From Fusobacterium sp. (GTDB lineage: Bacteria > Fusobacteriota > Fusobacteriia > Fusobacteriales > Fusobacteriaceae), in the NCBI RefSeq assembly GCF_032477075.1, contig NZ_JAWDXO010000035.1, positions 1 to 31,258 on the forward strand: a DNA stretch of 31,258 nucleotides. Direction: 5' to 3'. A program made the position numbers and the translations under genes. The notes beneath the pieces are model-generated. The model was not told where the DNA came from, did not search any database, and worked only from the letters and a program-made list of their open reading frames with translations. Shown here piece after piece: positions 16,466-24,770 of this stretch. Every line of letters begins with the position of its first letter. Position 1 is the first letter of the stretch.

Positions 16466-16534
16466 TCAAGCAATAATGAAGAAAGCTATAGCTATTCCTC
16501 CATTAATTGAAAATGAATGGATATAGATGTACAT
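16466..16534 (-). CDS. Small hydrophobic ORF, candidate type I toxin
   Basis: A 22-codon ORF too short for standard gene calling: MYIYIHSFSINGGIAIAFFI then IA and TGA. It has a near-perfect SD (AAGGAGGT, 5-6 nt before the ATG), a promoter with extended -10 about 130 bp upstream, and a highly structured leader. One short hydrophobic helix (GGIAIAFFIIA) is the hallmark of membrane-acting type I toxins (Fst/Ldr, Ibs, AapA classes). After the TGA the same frame continues WWYKNK and TAG. That gives a hydrophobic helix, tryptophans and a basic tail like Ldr/Fst C-termini. The TGA may therefore be a disabling nonsense mutation of a 29-codon gene, or the natural end. I know no family member by sequence. 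A leader peptide is an alternative. Confidence 0.5.
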   Translation of the reverse strand: MYIYIHSFSINGGIAIAFFIIA

Positions 16535-16659
16535 ATAGTACCTCCTTGTGAATAGAATTTACTATATACCAAGTCTCTGATCTCTTGATATATATGAGAA
16601 AAGCTCCCTCAAAGATCATCAGAGCTTTTTCTATTCACAAGTACCCCAAAGGGTCTTTC
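16535..16659 (-). promoter_or_regulatory. Structured 5' leader sequestering the SD of the small ORF
   Basis: The predicted 5' UTR holds an 11-bp long-range helix: CTTGTGAATAG near the 5' end (complement of plus 16631-16641) pairs with CTATTCACAAG directly abutting the GGAGG of the SD (plus 16545-16555). A further GUA/UAC pairing flanks the SD. Inside it is a hairpin with arms at 16599-16606 and 16622-16629. The 5' end (ACCCUUUGGGG) can also pair with the 3' end (CCCUUAGGGGG near 16432), reminiscent of the inactive full-length mRNAs of hok and AapA. Confidence 0.45.
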
Positions 16660-16665
16660 AATTTA

Positions 16666-16693
16666 ATTATAACATGAATCTATAAAAAGTTAA
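16666..16693 (-). promoter_or_regulatory. Promoter of the candidate toxin transcript
   Basis: Minus-strand extended -10 TGT-TATAAT (TATAAT at 16666-16671) with a partial -35 TTAACT (16688-16693) and 16-bp spacer. The predicted start is near 16659. Confidence 0.55.
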
Positions 16694-16796
16694 AATATTA
16701 AAAAGAATGCTGTATAATCACAGATTAGCAAAATTAATAGCAGATATATTTTGATCTGGTTTATAATAAATTTTATTATGAATTATTATTTTTTTC

Positions 16797-16879
16797 TTTG
16801 TAACATAAATGACATAATAGGTTGGTATTATTATCTTATAAATCTTTCCCCAAGATGTTTTAATATATAGATTAAAAAA
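16797..16879 (+). ncRNA. 83-bp structured repeat, copy 1 (candidate small RNA)
   Basis: 80 of 83 bases match copy 2 at 18452-18534. On the plus strand it folds into small hairpins in series: TTTG/TAAA, ATAATAG/TTATTAT, ATCTT-TCCCC-AAGAT and TTTAAT/ATTAAA. It then runs into a terminator stem. Two of the three differences from copy 2 change C to U opposite G, so pairing is kept as G-U only if the RNA is read from the plus strand. A possible promoter (TTGATC, 17 bp, TATTAT) lies at about 16752-16780. The repeat is antisense in orientation to its neighbours. Function unknown. Confidence 0.5.
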
Positions 16880-16910
16880 AATCTCCCTATTATTTTAGAG
16901 AGATTTTTTT
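16875..16910. terminator. Terminator after the HD-domain gene and after repeat copy 1
   Basis: 11-bp stem AAAAAAATCTC/GAGATTTTTTT (16875-16885 and 16900-16910), with A/T tracts on both sides so that it works in either direction. It ends the minus-strand HD gene 8 bp past its stop and would also end a plus-strand RNA containing repeat copy 1. Confidence 0.8.
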
Positions 16911-16917
16911 ATTTAAA

Positions 16918-18363
16918 TTACAATTCCTCTTTTATTATTCTTAAAAATAATCTTTTAATTTCTTCCTTCTTTTCTCCTGGACCGAATATATAAAAAGATA
17001 TATTGCTAAACCTTTTAAAACTTTTTTGTGGAAGAAGATCAGAAAGAAGTTTATCCTCACCATTGAGGGATACATATATTTTAGCCTCAGATACAGCATG
17101 ATAGAATTTATTATATCTTGTTATTATAAATATCTCACCTTTTTTAAGTTTTAAAGTTTCTCCAATTTCTCCTACTATTTTTTTAATTTTTTCATCATCT
17201 TTCAATATTTTATCCAATCTATCTGTTACTAATTTTCCTAATTCCAGTTCATCTTCCAGACATTCATATTCATAGATAGTTTTCCATAGAGGTTTTAAAA
17301 ATTTTCTTTCCATCAGCTGCTTCATAACAATAGAAGTATATTCAGTAGTTTTTCTATTGAGAGAAGCTAAATATGCTTTTCTTAAATGAGAATAGATATC
17401 ATCATCTATTATTAGGTTATCTATTACTGCCTCAGTTGAGAAAAACTCTTTTTTATTCATTTCCTCAGGAAACATTTCTTTTTGTTCTTCATAAAGTTTC
17501 ATAAAATGTCCAAGAATATTCCTTATGATAAATTCTGTATAAACAGAAATATGATGATTGTACACCCAAAGGTATAGTAAATCTCTGGAATCAACAACAG
17601 ACTGCATAGCAGGGATAGCCTTAGAACTGTATTTTAATTTTCTGTCTTCTCCTATAAAAGTACATGAAAAAAGTCTTTCAATATCTATTCTAGGAGCTAT
17701 ATACCCACTCATATGATTATCTCTGATTAGGTAGTCCAGTTTATCCACATCTATTGTTTTAGAATTAACTATTTCTATTAAAATATTTTCCAGCCATAAA
17801 CTTTCATCTGGATATAGATTTCCTATAATTATTCTGCATATTAATTCTATATTGGTATCAGAATTTATTTTAATGAGAGCAGGTTTTAATTTTTTTATAA
17901 TACACAGACATGACATTAATTCATGGGAACTTCCAACTATATCTCCCTTTTTATCTTTAAATATTTTGTCAGCCTCTTCTTCATTTGCTAGATTTTTTAT
18001 TAATGATTCATAAATTTCTTTCTTATCATAAAAAGATTCACCTAGATGAGAAAGGGGAGCATGGCCTACATCATGCAAAAGAGCTGCAAATTTTATATGA
18101 AATCTATAATTTTCTATTTGATTTTTAGTTATTCCAAATTCTTCCATATCTCTGTTCAAAGAATCAAAAAAATCACAGGCTAACTTCATTACTCCAAGAG
18201 AATGCTCATACCTTGTATGATTGAGAGAAGGGAAAAGATATTCACAAGTAAGCTGTTTTATTCTTTTTAATCTCTGAAAAGATGGAGTATCTACTATTTT
18301 TTGAACATCAGTATCTATGGTTATATAACTGTGTATTAAATCCTTAATTACTTTTTTTCCCAT
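16918..18363 (-). CDS. HD-domain phosphohydrolase (dNTPase/SAMHD1-like)
   Basis: A 481-aa HD-superfamily metal-dependent phosphohydrolase of the YwfO/SAMHD1 branch. The metal ligands are in place: H54 (TRYEHSLGV), H97-D98 (LLHDVGHAPLSH) and D207 (IDVDKLDYLIRD, the same context as SAMHD1 D311-K312). IDTDVQKIVDTPSFQRLKRI at the N-terminus and NHTRYEHS are typical. Members hydrolyse dNTPs or related nucleotides; substrate is untested here. It is a little longer than B. subtilis YwfO (about 430 aa), with the extra length in the C-terminal half. SD is AAAGGAG. The gene is bracketed by the two copies of the 83-bp repeat, which is unusual. It is a stand-alone unit between the ccdA region and smc. 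Confidence 0.88.
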   Translation of the reverse strand: MGKKVIKDLIHSYITIDTDVQKIVDTPSFQRLKRIKQLTCEYLFPSLNHTRYEHSLGVMKLACDFFDSLNRDMEEFGITKNQIENYRFHIKFAALLHDVGHAPLSHLGESFYDKKEIYESLIKNLANEEEADKIFKDKKGDIVGSSHELMSCLCIIKKLKPALIKINSDTNIELICRIIIGNLYPDESLWLENILIEIVNSKTIDVDKLDYLIRDNHMSGYIAPRIDIERLFSCTFIGEDRKLKYSSKAIPAMQSVVDSRDLLYLWVYNHHISVYTEFIIRNILGHFMKLYEEQKEMFPEEMNKKEFFSTEAVIDNLIIDDDIYSHLRKAYLASLNRKTTEYTSIVMKQLMERKFLKPLWKTIYEYECLEDELELGKLVTDRLDKILKDDEKIKKIVGEIGETLKLKKGEIFIITRYNKFYHAVSEAKIYVSLNGEDKLLSDLLPQKSFKRFSNISFYIFGPGEKKEEIKRLFLRIIKEEL

Positions 18364-18451
18364 AATTCTCCTTTCTATGATTATACTTATAATATATTAT
18401 AACTTTATTTTTTCTTAAAAGCTAATTTAATATTGAAAAGTTTTATATATA

Positions 18452-18534
18452 TTTGTAACACAAATGACATAATAGCTTGGTACTATTATCTTATAAATCT
18501 TTCCCCAAGATGTTTTAATATATAGATTAAAAAA
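18452..18534 (+). ncRNA. 83-bp structured repeat, copy 2 (candidate small RNA)
   Basis: Second copy of the element at 16797-16879, same orientation, 3 differences. The hairpins here are fully Watson-Crick: TTTG/CAAA and ATAATAG/CTATTAT. It is joined to a different terminator hairpin. Possible plus-strand promoter elements upstream (TTTAAT, 16 bp, TATATT) are weak. On the minus strand the element lies between smc and the HD-domain gene. Confidence 0.5.
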
Positions 18535-18567
18535 TAGGACTTCACTTTTGTGAGAGTCCTATTTTTT
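18529..18567. terminator. Terminator joined to repeat copy 2
   Basis: 13-bp perfect stem AAAAAATAGGACT/AGTCCTATTTTTT (18529-18541 and 18555-18567). It is usable in both directions: for plus-strand RNA from repeat copy 2 and for minus-strand smc transcripts, although it lies about 250 bp past the smc stop. Between here and smc I see only one modest hairpin, with GAGAT/ATCTC and CAGT/ACTG arms (18722-18751), and no ORF worth calling. Confidence 0.75.
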
Positions 18568-18814
18568 ATTGTATTATAATAAAAAAGAAAATCAGTAAAT
18601 TTCAAGTTTGTGTAAATTAAAGATAAAATTGTAATTAATGCAGTGAAGCAACTTATTAAGAATTGGCATTGTTTGAACATATCAGTTTCAATAATTAAGA
18701 ATTTAAACTGCTATAATTACTGAGATGCAACAGTGAAACTACTGTAATCTCACATTCTTTCAGATAAATTGATAGACTTTATTTATATTGAAGCATGTTT
18801 GAAACTTTTAAAAA

Positions 18815-21800
18815 TTAAAATTTTACTGGAACTATTTTAGAGATACCTATTTCTTTATTCATAGTCACTCCAAATATAGATTCTGACTCTCTCATAGTAT
18901 CTTTGTTATGTGTGATAAGAATAAATTGAGATTTTTCAGTAAATTCCTTTAATTTTCCAATAAGTTTTCTAGTATTCTTTTCATCCAAAGCAGCTTCTAT
19001 TTCATCGAGAAATGTAAAAGGACTAGGTTTGTACATAAAAATAGACATGATAAATGCTATAGCAACCATAGATTTTTCCCCACCTGAAAGAAGAGACAGT
19101 GTCTGTCTTTTTTTATTTTTAAATTTTACAAATATTTCAACACCACATTCATCAAAATTTTCAGGATTAATGATAAGAAGTTTTCCTTCAGAGTTATTAA
19201 GAGTTTCCATGCACATCTGATTAAAATTAGTATCTATCTCTTTATAAGCAGTGAAGAATTTTTCATGAATAGTGTCATCAATTTCCTTAATTAATTCCAA
19301 TAAAACATCTTTTCCTTTAACAAGATCATCTTTTTGGGTAGTAAGGAAAATATATTTATCATTTAACTCTTTAAATTCTTCTATTGCTAAAAGATTTACT
19401 GCCTGGAAATTTTTTAATCTGTTATCCAGAATTTTTAATTTATCTTTCAATTCTTTTAGTTTTTCTTCTTCCACTTCTATTGCAGTCACATCTTCCAGAG
19501 TGCTTAGAATATCTTTTAATCTTTCTAAATCAACTTTAGTTCTCTCAAGACTTTCTTCTACCCTATTTAGACTGTCTCTTTTATGAAGGAGATAACTTTC
19601 TGTTTCTTTTCTTTTTTTATTAAGATTTCTTTCTTCTTCTGTAAGAGCTTCATTTTTTACTTTTCTTTCTTGTACTTCAGTATTTTCACTTTCATATTTG
19701 TTTATTCTTTCTTCAATTTCTGTTTTTAATATTTTTTCTTTTTCTTCCAGAGAAATTATTTCATCTTCAAGAAAAGCAGTTTTTTCTTCCATATTTCTTT
19801 TTTCATCTATAAGAAATTCATATTCTTTCTTTTCTCTTTCTTCTTCTCTGTCTAATTGTCCAAGTCTATCCTGACTATTCATAAAGAGAATTCTTACATC
19901 TGAAAATTCTTCTTTTTTCTTTTCAATAGAAGTATTAATCTCTCGGATTTTTTCAGTTTCATGCTCCTCATCAGCCTTGATTTCAGCAATAACCTGATCA
20001 ACTCTTTCTCTCTCATCTTTAGAACTGTTTATTCTCTTTTCAAATTCCTGACTGTATTTTTCTTCTTCTTCTAATTCCACTTTGACAACTCTTCTATCTT
20101 TCTCTATTCTCTCTTTTTTCAAAATATAATCATTATATAATTCTTCTGCTAATTTAAGTTGCTTTCTGATTCCATCTTCCAGAGAATCTATTTTATCTAT
20201 TTCATTTTCAAAATTTTCAAGAGTTTTACTTATTTCATTTTGTTCAGTTGAAGCATTTTTTATAGTAGCAGTTAACTTTTCAACAGTTTCTTTAAGAATT
20301 CTTATTTCTTTTTTTCTTTCAAATATCTGACTGGCTGTGGAACTGCCAGAATCTCCACCTGTTATTCTTCCTCGTGAACTCATTAGTTCTCCAGAAAGAG
20401 TTACCACATTCCCCATAAACATGTTATTTTTAACTATTTTTAATGCAGTATCCAGATTTTCAACTATAAGAAGATTTCCAAGTACAAATTCAACTACACT
20501 TTTATATCTCTCATCAGCTGTTACCAGTTCAGCAGCTCTCCCTATCACTCCAGGAATATTTATTTTTACTTCCCGTTTCAGAGGAACCTTAATAGTATCA
20601 AGAGCAAGAAAAGAAGCCCTTCCAGCTTTTCTTTCTTTAAGAAAATTTATTGCTTTTTTAGCTGTCTCTCCAGTATTGACAACAATATCTTGTATATTTC
20701 CGGGAATTCCAGCTTCAATAGCTTTTTCTAATTTTTCAGGAATAGTTACAAGAGAAATAAATACACCTTCTATTCCAATAATTTTACTGTTGAGAACCTC
20801 TTTTACTCCTTTAAAGAATCCTTCATTATTTTCTTCCATTCGTAAAAGAGCCTGAAGTTTTGCTGAATGTCTTTTTTCATCATATTCAGCAGTTCTTACT
20901 ATTTCAGAAAGTTTATTGCTTCTCTGACTTAGTTTACTTATTTCCTCTTCCAGAAAAGTTCCCCTTTCTTCAATTTCAACAAGTTTTTTTTCTTTTTCAT
21001 TTTTAGATATTTCAGCTTTTTCCAGTTCTGTTGCAGCAGAGCTTAATTTCATATCATAAGATGAAAGTTCTTCTCTGAGGTTTGTAATTTTAGTATTACT
21101 CCCTTTTACTCTTCTGCTTGAACTTTCTATTTCATTTAGGAGTTTTAATTTTTCCAGTTCAAGTTCCATGACTTTTTTCTTTTTAAGTTCCATTCCTAAG
21201 TCAAATTCTTTTTTTGTGTTTTCCAGTTCTTTTAATTGAGACTCAAATTTTAAATTTTCTTCTGAAAGTTTCTCTATTTTTTCTTTAAGTGTTTCTCTCT
21301 CTTCAACAAGCATATCAAGAGATTTTAATTTTTCAGTTATTTTAAGATCACTGTTTTTCATTCTCTCATGTCTATCGCTGACCTCTCTTTTATATCCCTC
21401 TACTCTTTCACTTATTCTTACTTTCTCTCTCTCTTTGAGTTCAATTTCTCTTTTTAATTCCTGATTTTTTCCGCTCAACTCTTCGATTTCTTTTTTTAGT
21501 ATGAGTTTTTCTTTGTCAATTTCATCAAGTCTGTTTTCAATGGAATTAAATTCTTTTTCCAGTTCAGCAGCTTCAGAAGCAAGTTTTTCTTTTACTGCAT
21601 CTCCATCATTTAATTGAGTCTGTTTTTCATTAAACTCACTCATATATATTCCTTTTGCCAGTCTATCTCTCTCTTCTTTAAGATTAAGATATTCCTGAGC
21701 TTTTCCAGCTTGTTTTTCTACTCTGTCTCTATTTTCCTTTACTTCTCTTAAAACCAGATCTATTTTTTCCAACTCAAGCTCTACATTACTGAGATTTTTA

Positions 21801-22333
21801 ACAGCTTCATTCTTTTTTATCTGGAATTTTTTTATTCCAGCAGCTTCTTCAATGATTCCTTTTATTTCTTTCGAAGATGAACCAATAATACGTTCTACCT
21901 TTCCTTGACCAATAACTGAATAGGCACTTTTACCTACCCCAGTGTCAAGGAAAAGATTTCCTATATCTTTTAATCTTGTTTTTACATCATTTATATAGTA
22001 TTCATTATCACCAGTAGCATAAAGTTTTCTAGTTACTTTGATTTCTTCATTTTCCAAAGGAAGAAAAGAATCAGTGTTGTCTATATACAAAGAAACTTCA
22101 GCTGAATTCATTGGTTTTTTATCTTTTCCACCAGAAAAAATGACATCAGAACTTTCCTTTGCTCTGATATTTTTATAGGACTGTTCTCCAAGTACCCATA
22201 GAACAGCATCCAGAATATTTGATTTTCCACTTCCATTAGGTCCCACTATAGATGTGATTCCTCTGTTGAATTCTATATATACTTTTTCACCAAAAGATTT
22301 GAATCCAAATATTTCAACAGCTTTTAAATACAT
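18815..22333 (-). CDS. smc: Chromosome partition protein SMC
   Basis: A 1172-aa SMC ATPase, the normal length. The N-terminal head has Walker A GPNGSGKS (residues 31-38) after MYLKAVEIFGFKSFGEKV. Long coiled coils (about 170-510 and 680-1000) flank the hinge (about 515-670; GVFISLV...GIPGNIQDIVV and LSGELMSSRGRITGGDSG). The C-terminal head carries signature LSLLSGGEKSM, Walker B FTFLDEIEAALDE and ITHNKDTM. As a dimer with ScpAB it compacts and separates sister chromosomes. scpA and scpB are not in this window. The gene stands alone, with upstream DNA shared with the divergent peptidase gene. SD is TAGGAG. Confidence 0.98.
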   Translation of the reverse strand: MYLKAVEIFGFKSFGEKVYIEFNRGITSIVGPNGSGKSNILDAVLWVLGEQSYKNIRAKESSDVIFSGGKDKKPMNSAEVSLYIDNTDSFLPLENEEIKVTRKLYATGDNEYYINDVKTRLKDIGNLFLDTGVGKSAYSVIGQGKVERIIGSSSKEIKGIIEEAAGIKKFQIKKNEAVKNLSNVELELEKIDLVLREVKENRDRVEKQAGKAQEYLNLKEERDRLAKGIYMSEFNEKQTQLNDGDAVKEKLASEAAELEKEFNSIENRLDEIDKEKLILKKEIEELSGKNQELKREIELKEREKVRISERVEGYKREVSDRHERMKNSDLKITEKLKSLDMLVEERETLKEKIEKLSEENLKFESQLKELENTKKEFDLGMELKKKKVMELELEKLKLLNEIESSSRRVKGSNTKITNLREELSSYDMKLSSAATELEKAEISKNEKEKKLVEIEERGTFLEEEISKLSQRSNKLSEIVRTAEYDEKRHSAKLQALLRMEENNEGFFKGVKEVLNSKIIGIEGVFISLVTIPEKLEKAIEAGIPGNIQDIVVNTGETAKKAINFLKERKAGRASFLALDTIKVPLKREVKINIPGVIGRAAELVTADERYKSVVEFVLGNLLIVENLDTALKIVKNNMFMGNVVTLSGELMSSRGRITGGDSGSSTASQIFERKKEIRILKETVEKLTATIKNASTEQNEISKTLENFENEIDKIDSLEDGIRKQLKLAEELYNDYILKKERIEKDRRVVKVELEEEEKYSQEFEKRINSSKDERERVDQVIAEIKADEEHETEKIREINTSIEKKKEEFSDVRILFMNSQDRLGQLDREEEREKKEYEFLIDEKRNMEEKTAFLEDEIISLEEKEKILKTEIEERINKYESENTEVQERKVKNEALTEEERNLNKKRKETESYLLHKRDSLNRVEESLERTKVDLERLKDILSTLEDVTAIEVEEEKLKELKDKLKILDNRLKNFQAVNLLAIEEFKELNDKYIFLTTQKDDLVKGKDVLLELIKEIDDTIHEKFFTAYKEIDTNFNQMCMETLNNSEGKLLIINPENFDECGVEIFVKFKNKKRQTLSLLSGGEKSMVAIAFIMSIFMYKPSPFTFLDEIEAALDEKNTRKLIGKLKEFTEKSQFILITHNKDTMRESESIFGVTMNKEIGISKIVPVKF

Positions 22334-22704
22334 ATTATCTCCTACTAAGTATGATTTTTTTAAAAGTTCTATACAGATTATATATTATTATTTTAAAATA
22401 AAGAATAAATTTATTCTATTTTTATTCAAGAAATAAGATTTTACCCTTTCATATAAAGTATAGCATTAAAATTATTATCTTGCTATTTTGAATTTATTTT
22501 TTATACTGTCTGTATGTTGAAAAAATTTATTGATATATGTATAAATAATAAATTCTGTAATGAAAAAATAATAGTGAAAATATAGAATTCTCTAAATAGA
22601 AAAATATCTTGAATTTGTAAATAATCAATTGTAAAGTCGCTGAATCTAATATATAATAAGAGGTAATTCAGACACTAATTTATTAAAATGATGGAGGCGT
22701 ACAA
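22334..22704. other. Divergent intergenic region smc / S9 peptidase
   Basis: 371 bp without an ORF worth calling. It contains the peptidase promoter and a perfect 16-bp palindrome, AGAATAAATTTATTCT (22402-22417), on the smc side. A minus-strand TATAAT near 22370 could be the smc -10, but no convincing -35 is seen. The rest is AT-rich with nothing recognisable. Confidence 0.5.
22629..22657 (+). promoter_or_regulatory. Promoter of the S9 peptidase gene
   Basis: -35 TTGTAA (22629-22634), 17-bp spacer, -10 TATAAT (22652-22657), 47 bp upstream of the ATG. Confidence 0.7.
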
Positions 22705-24687
22705 ATGGAAAACCTAAAATTAAAAGATTTTTTAGACTACAAATATCTTTCTAATCTTGAATTTTCGCCAAATGGGGAAAATGCAGGTTTTGTAGTAAAT
22801 ACTGCAAATTATGATGATAATAATTATCAATCTAATATCTGGCTTCTAAATAATAAAACAAAAAAATATTCAAAATTGACATCATTAAATGAGGAAAGAT
22901 CATTTTTATGGGTAGATGATTCAACAATTATTTTTCCAGCTGCAAGAGATGCTAAATTAAAAGAAAAAATCAGCCAAGGGGAAAAATGGACTGCTTATTA
23001 TTCAATAGATATCAATGGAGGAGAAGCTGACAAATATATGCAGATTCCTCTTATGGTTACTGCTATAAAAATGATAGATAAAGATAATTTTGTTCTTACA
23101 GCTAAGTATGATAATTATGGAATTAACTTGAATGAATTGACTGGAGAGGAAAGAAGTAAAGCTGTTGCAAAATTAAAAGAGGAAAAAGATTATGAAGTTC
23201 TTGATGAGATTCCATTCTGGAGCAATGGTGGAGGATTTACTAATCAGAAAAGAAATAGACTTTATTTATATAACAGAGTTTCTAATGAAGTTACACCATT
23301 GAGCTGTGAACATACAGTTGTAACTTATTTCTCATATAGAGATGGAAAGGTACTTTATGTTGGAAATCTTTTTGAGGGAAAATTGGAGCAGAGAGAAGGA
23401 ATATTCTGTTATGATATAGCTTCTAAGACAACAGAAACACTTCTTCCAATAGATGCCAATTTCAGAGTCAGTTATGCTGAGTTTTTAGAAGATGCAGTTA
23501 TATGTGCCTTAAATGATTGTAAAGAATATGGAATGAATCAGAATCCAAGTTTCTATGTAATTAAAAATGGAAAACTTGAATTATTGAAGAAACATGATAC
23601 ATGGATGGCAAATACTGTAGGATCAGACTGTAGATATGGCGGAGGAAAAAGCTACAGAGTAGTTAATGGAAAACTGTATTTTCCAACTACTGTGTTTAAA
23701 GATTCTTTCTTGAATACCATAGACCTTGCTGGAAATGAAACAGTACTTACTAAAGCTAATGGATCAGTAGATGTGTATGATGTATGTGGAGATGAAATTC
23801 TTTTTGCTGGACTTAGAGGAATTAAACTTCAGGAAATATATAGTTTAAAAGATGGAGAAGAAACTCAAATTACTACATTTAATGAAAATATATATACAGA
23901 TAAAAAACTTTCTATTCCTGAAAAATGTAATTTTGTAAATGATGGAATTGAAATAGAAGGTTGGGTATTAAAGCCTGTAGATTATGATGAAACAAAAACT
24001 TATCCTGCTATTCTTGATATTCATGGAGGGCCAAAAACTGTATTTGGAGAAGTATTCTACCATGAAATGCAGGTTTGGGCAAATATGGGATATTTTGTAT
24101 TCTTCTGTAATCCTCGTGGAGGAGATGGAAGAGGAAATGCCTTTGCTGATATCAGAGGAAAATATGGAACTATTGACTATGATGATTTAATGAAATTTAC
24201 AGATGCAGTATTAGAAAAATATCCAATTAAAGCTGACAGAGTGGGAGTAACTGGAGGGTCATATGGTGGATTTATGACTAACTGGATAATTGGACATACT
24301 GACAGATTCAGATGTGCTGCTTCTCAAAGAAGTATAGCTAACTGGATATCTAAGTTTGGAACTACAGATATAGGATATTACTTCAATGCAGATCAGAACG
24401 CTTCAACTCCTTGGATAAATCAGGAAAAATTATGGTGGCATTCACCAATGAAATATGCAGATAAAGCTAAAACACCTACACTGTTTATCCATTCAGAAGA
24501 AGATTATAGATGCTGGATTGCTGAAGGAATACAAATGTTTACAGCTTTAAAATATCATGGTGTAGAAGCTAGACTTTGTATGTTCAGAGGAGAGAACCAT
24601 GAGCTTTCAAGAAGCGGAAAACCAAAACATAGAATAAGAAGGCTTGAAGAAATGACTAACTGGTTTGAAAAATATTTGAAAGACTAA
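22705..24687 (+). CDS. S9-family prolyl oligopeptidase / acylaminoacyl peptidase-like
   Basis: A 660-aa two-domain serine peptidase with no signal peptide, so probably cytoplasmic. The N-terminal part (about 1-400) is a beta-propeller with WD-like repeats (LEFSPNGENAGFVVNTANYD, then FLWVDDSTIIF). The C-terminal alpha/beta hydrolase has oxyanion and nucleophile motifs DIHGGPKTVFGE and GVTGGSYGGFMTNW. The triad is S519, D600 (HSEEDYRCW) and H632 (RGENHELSRSG). This is the S9C pattern (acylaminoacyl peptidase and dipeptidyl peptidase 5-like) and suits peptide catabolism in an amino-acid fermenter. The start has GGAGG 7 nt upstream. It is a single-gene unit with its own promoter and terminator. 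Confidence 0.93.
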   Translation: MENLKLKDFLDYKYLSNLEFSPNGENAGFVVNTANYDDNNYQSNIWLLNNKTKKYSKLTSLNEERSFLWVDDSTIIFPAARDAKLKEKISQGEKWTAYYSIDINGGEADKYMQIPLMVTAIKMIDKDNFVLTAKYDNYGINLNELTGEERSKAVAKLKEEKDYEVLDEIPFWSNGGGFTNQKRNRLYLYNRVSNEVTPLSCEHTVVTYFSYRDGKVLYVGNLFEGKLEQREGIFCYDIASKTTETLLPIDANFRVSYAEFLEDAVICALNDCKEYGMNQNPSFYVIKNGKLELLKKHDTWMANTVGSDCRYGGGKSYRVVNGKLYFPTTVFKDSFLNTIDLAGNETVLTKANGSVDVYDVCGDEILFAGLRGIKLQEIYSLKDGEETQITTFNENIYTDKKLSIPEKCNFVNDGIEIEGWVLKPVDYDETKTYPAILDIHGGPKTVFGEVFYHEMQVWANMGYFVFFCNPRGGDGRGNAFADIRGKYGTIDYDDLMKFTDAVLEKYPIKADRVGVTGGSYGGFMTNWIIGHTDRFRCAASQRSIANWISKFGTTDIGYYFNADQNASTPWINQEKLWWHSPMKYADKAKTPTLFIHSEEDYRCWIAEGIQMFTALKYHGVEARLCMFRGENHELSRSGKPKHRIRRLEEMTNWFEKYLKD

Positions 24688-24696
24688 AAAAAGTTA

Positions 24697-24723
24697 GAAG
24701 AGTGGGAACACTCTTCTTTTTTT
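24697..24723 (+). terminator. Terminator of the S9 peptidase gene
   Basis: GAAGAGTG/CACTCTTC stem (24697-24704, 24709-24716) with a GGAA tetraloop and seven T, 9 bp after the stop codon. Confidence 0.92.
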
Positions 24724-24735
24724 ATAAATAAAAAA

Positions 24736-24764
24736 TTGACTTTGATGTGTATAGTGTGTATTAG
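24736..24764 (+). promoter_or_regulatory. Orphan promoter upstream of a candidate small RNA
   Basis: -35 TTGACT (24736-24741), 17-bp spacer, -10 TATTAG (24759-24764). It follows the peptidase terminator directly and no ORF starts downstream before the next terminator. Confidence 0.45.
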
Positions 24765-24770
24765 ATAGTC

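Noticed and set aside
16530..16660. Metabolite riboswitch in the small-ORF leader
   Set aside because: No known aptamer core recognised, and the downstream ORF is a tiny hydrophobic peptide, which fits a type I toxin leader better.
18486..18680. 64-aa minus-strand open frame
   Set aside because: It runs through the terminator and repeat copy 2, has no SD, and is hydrophobic low-complexity AT-rich sequence.
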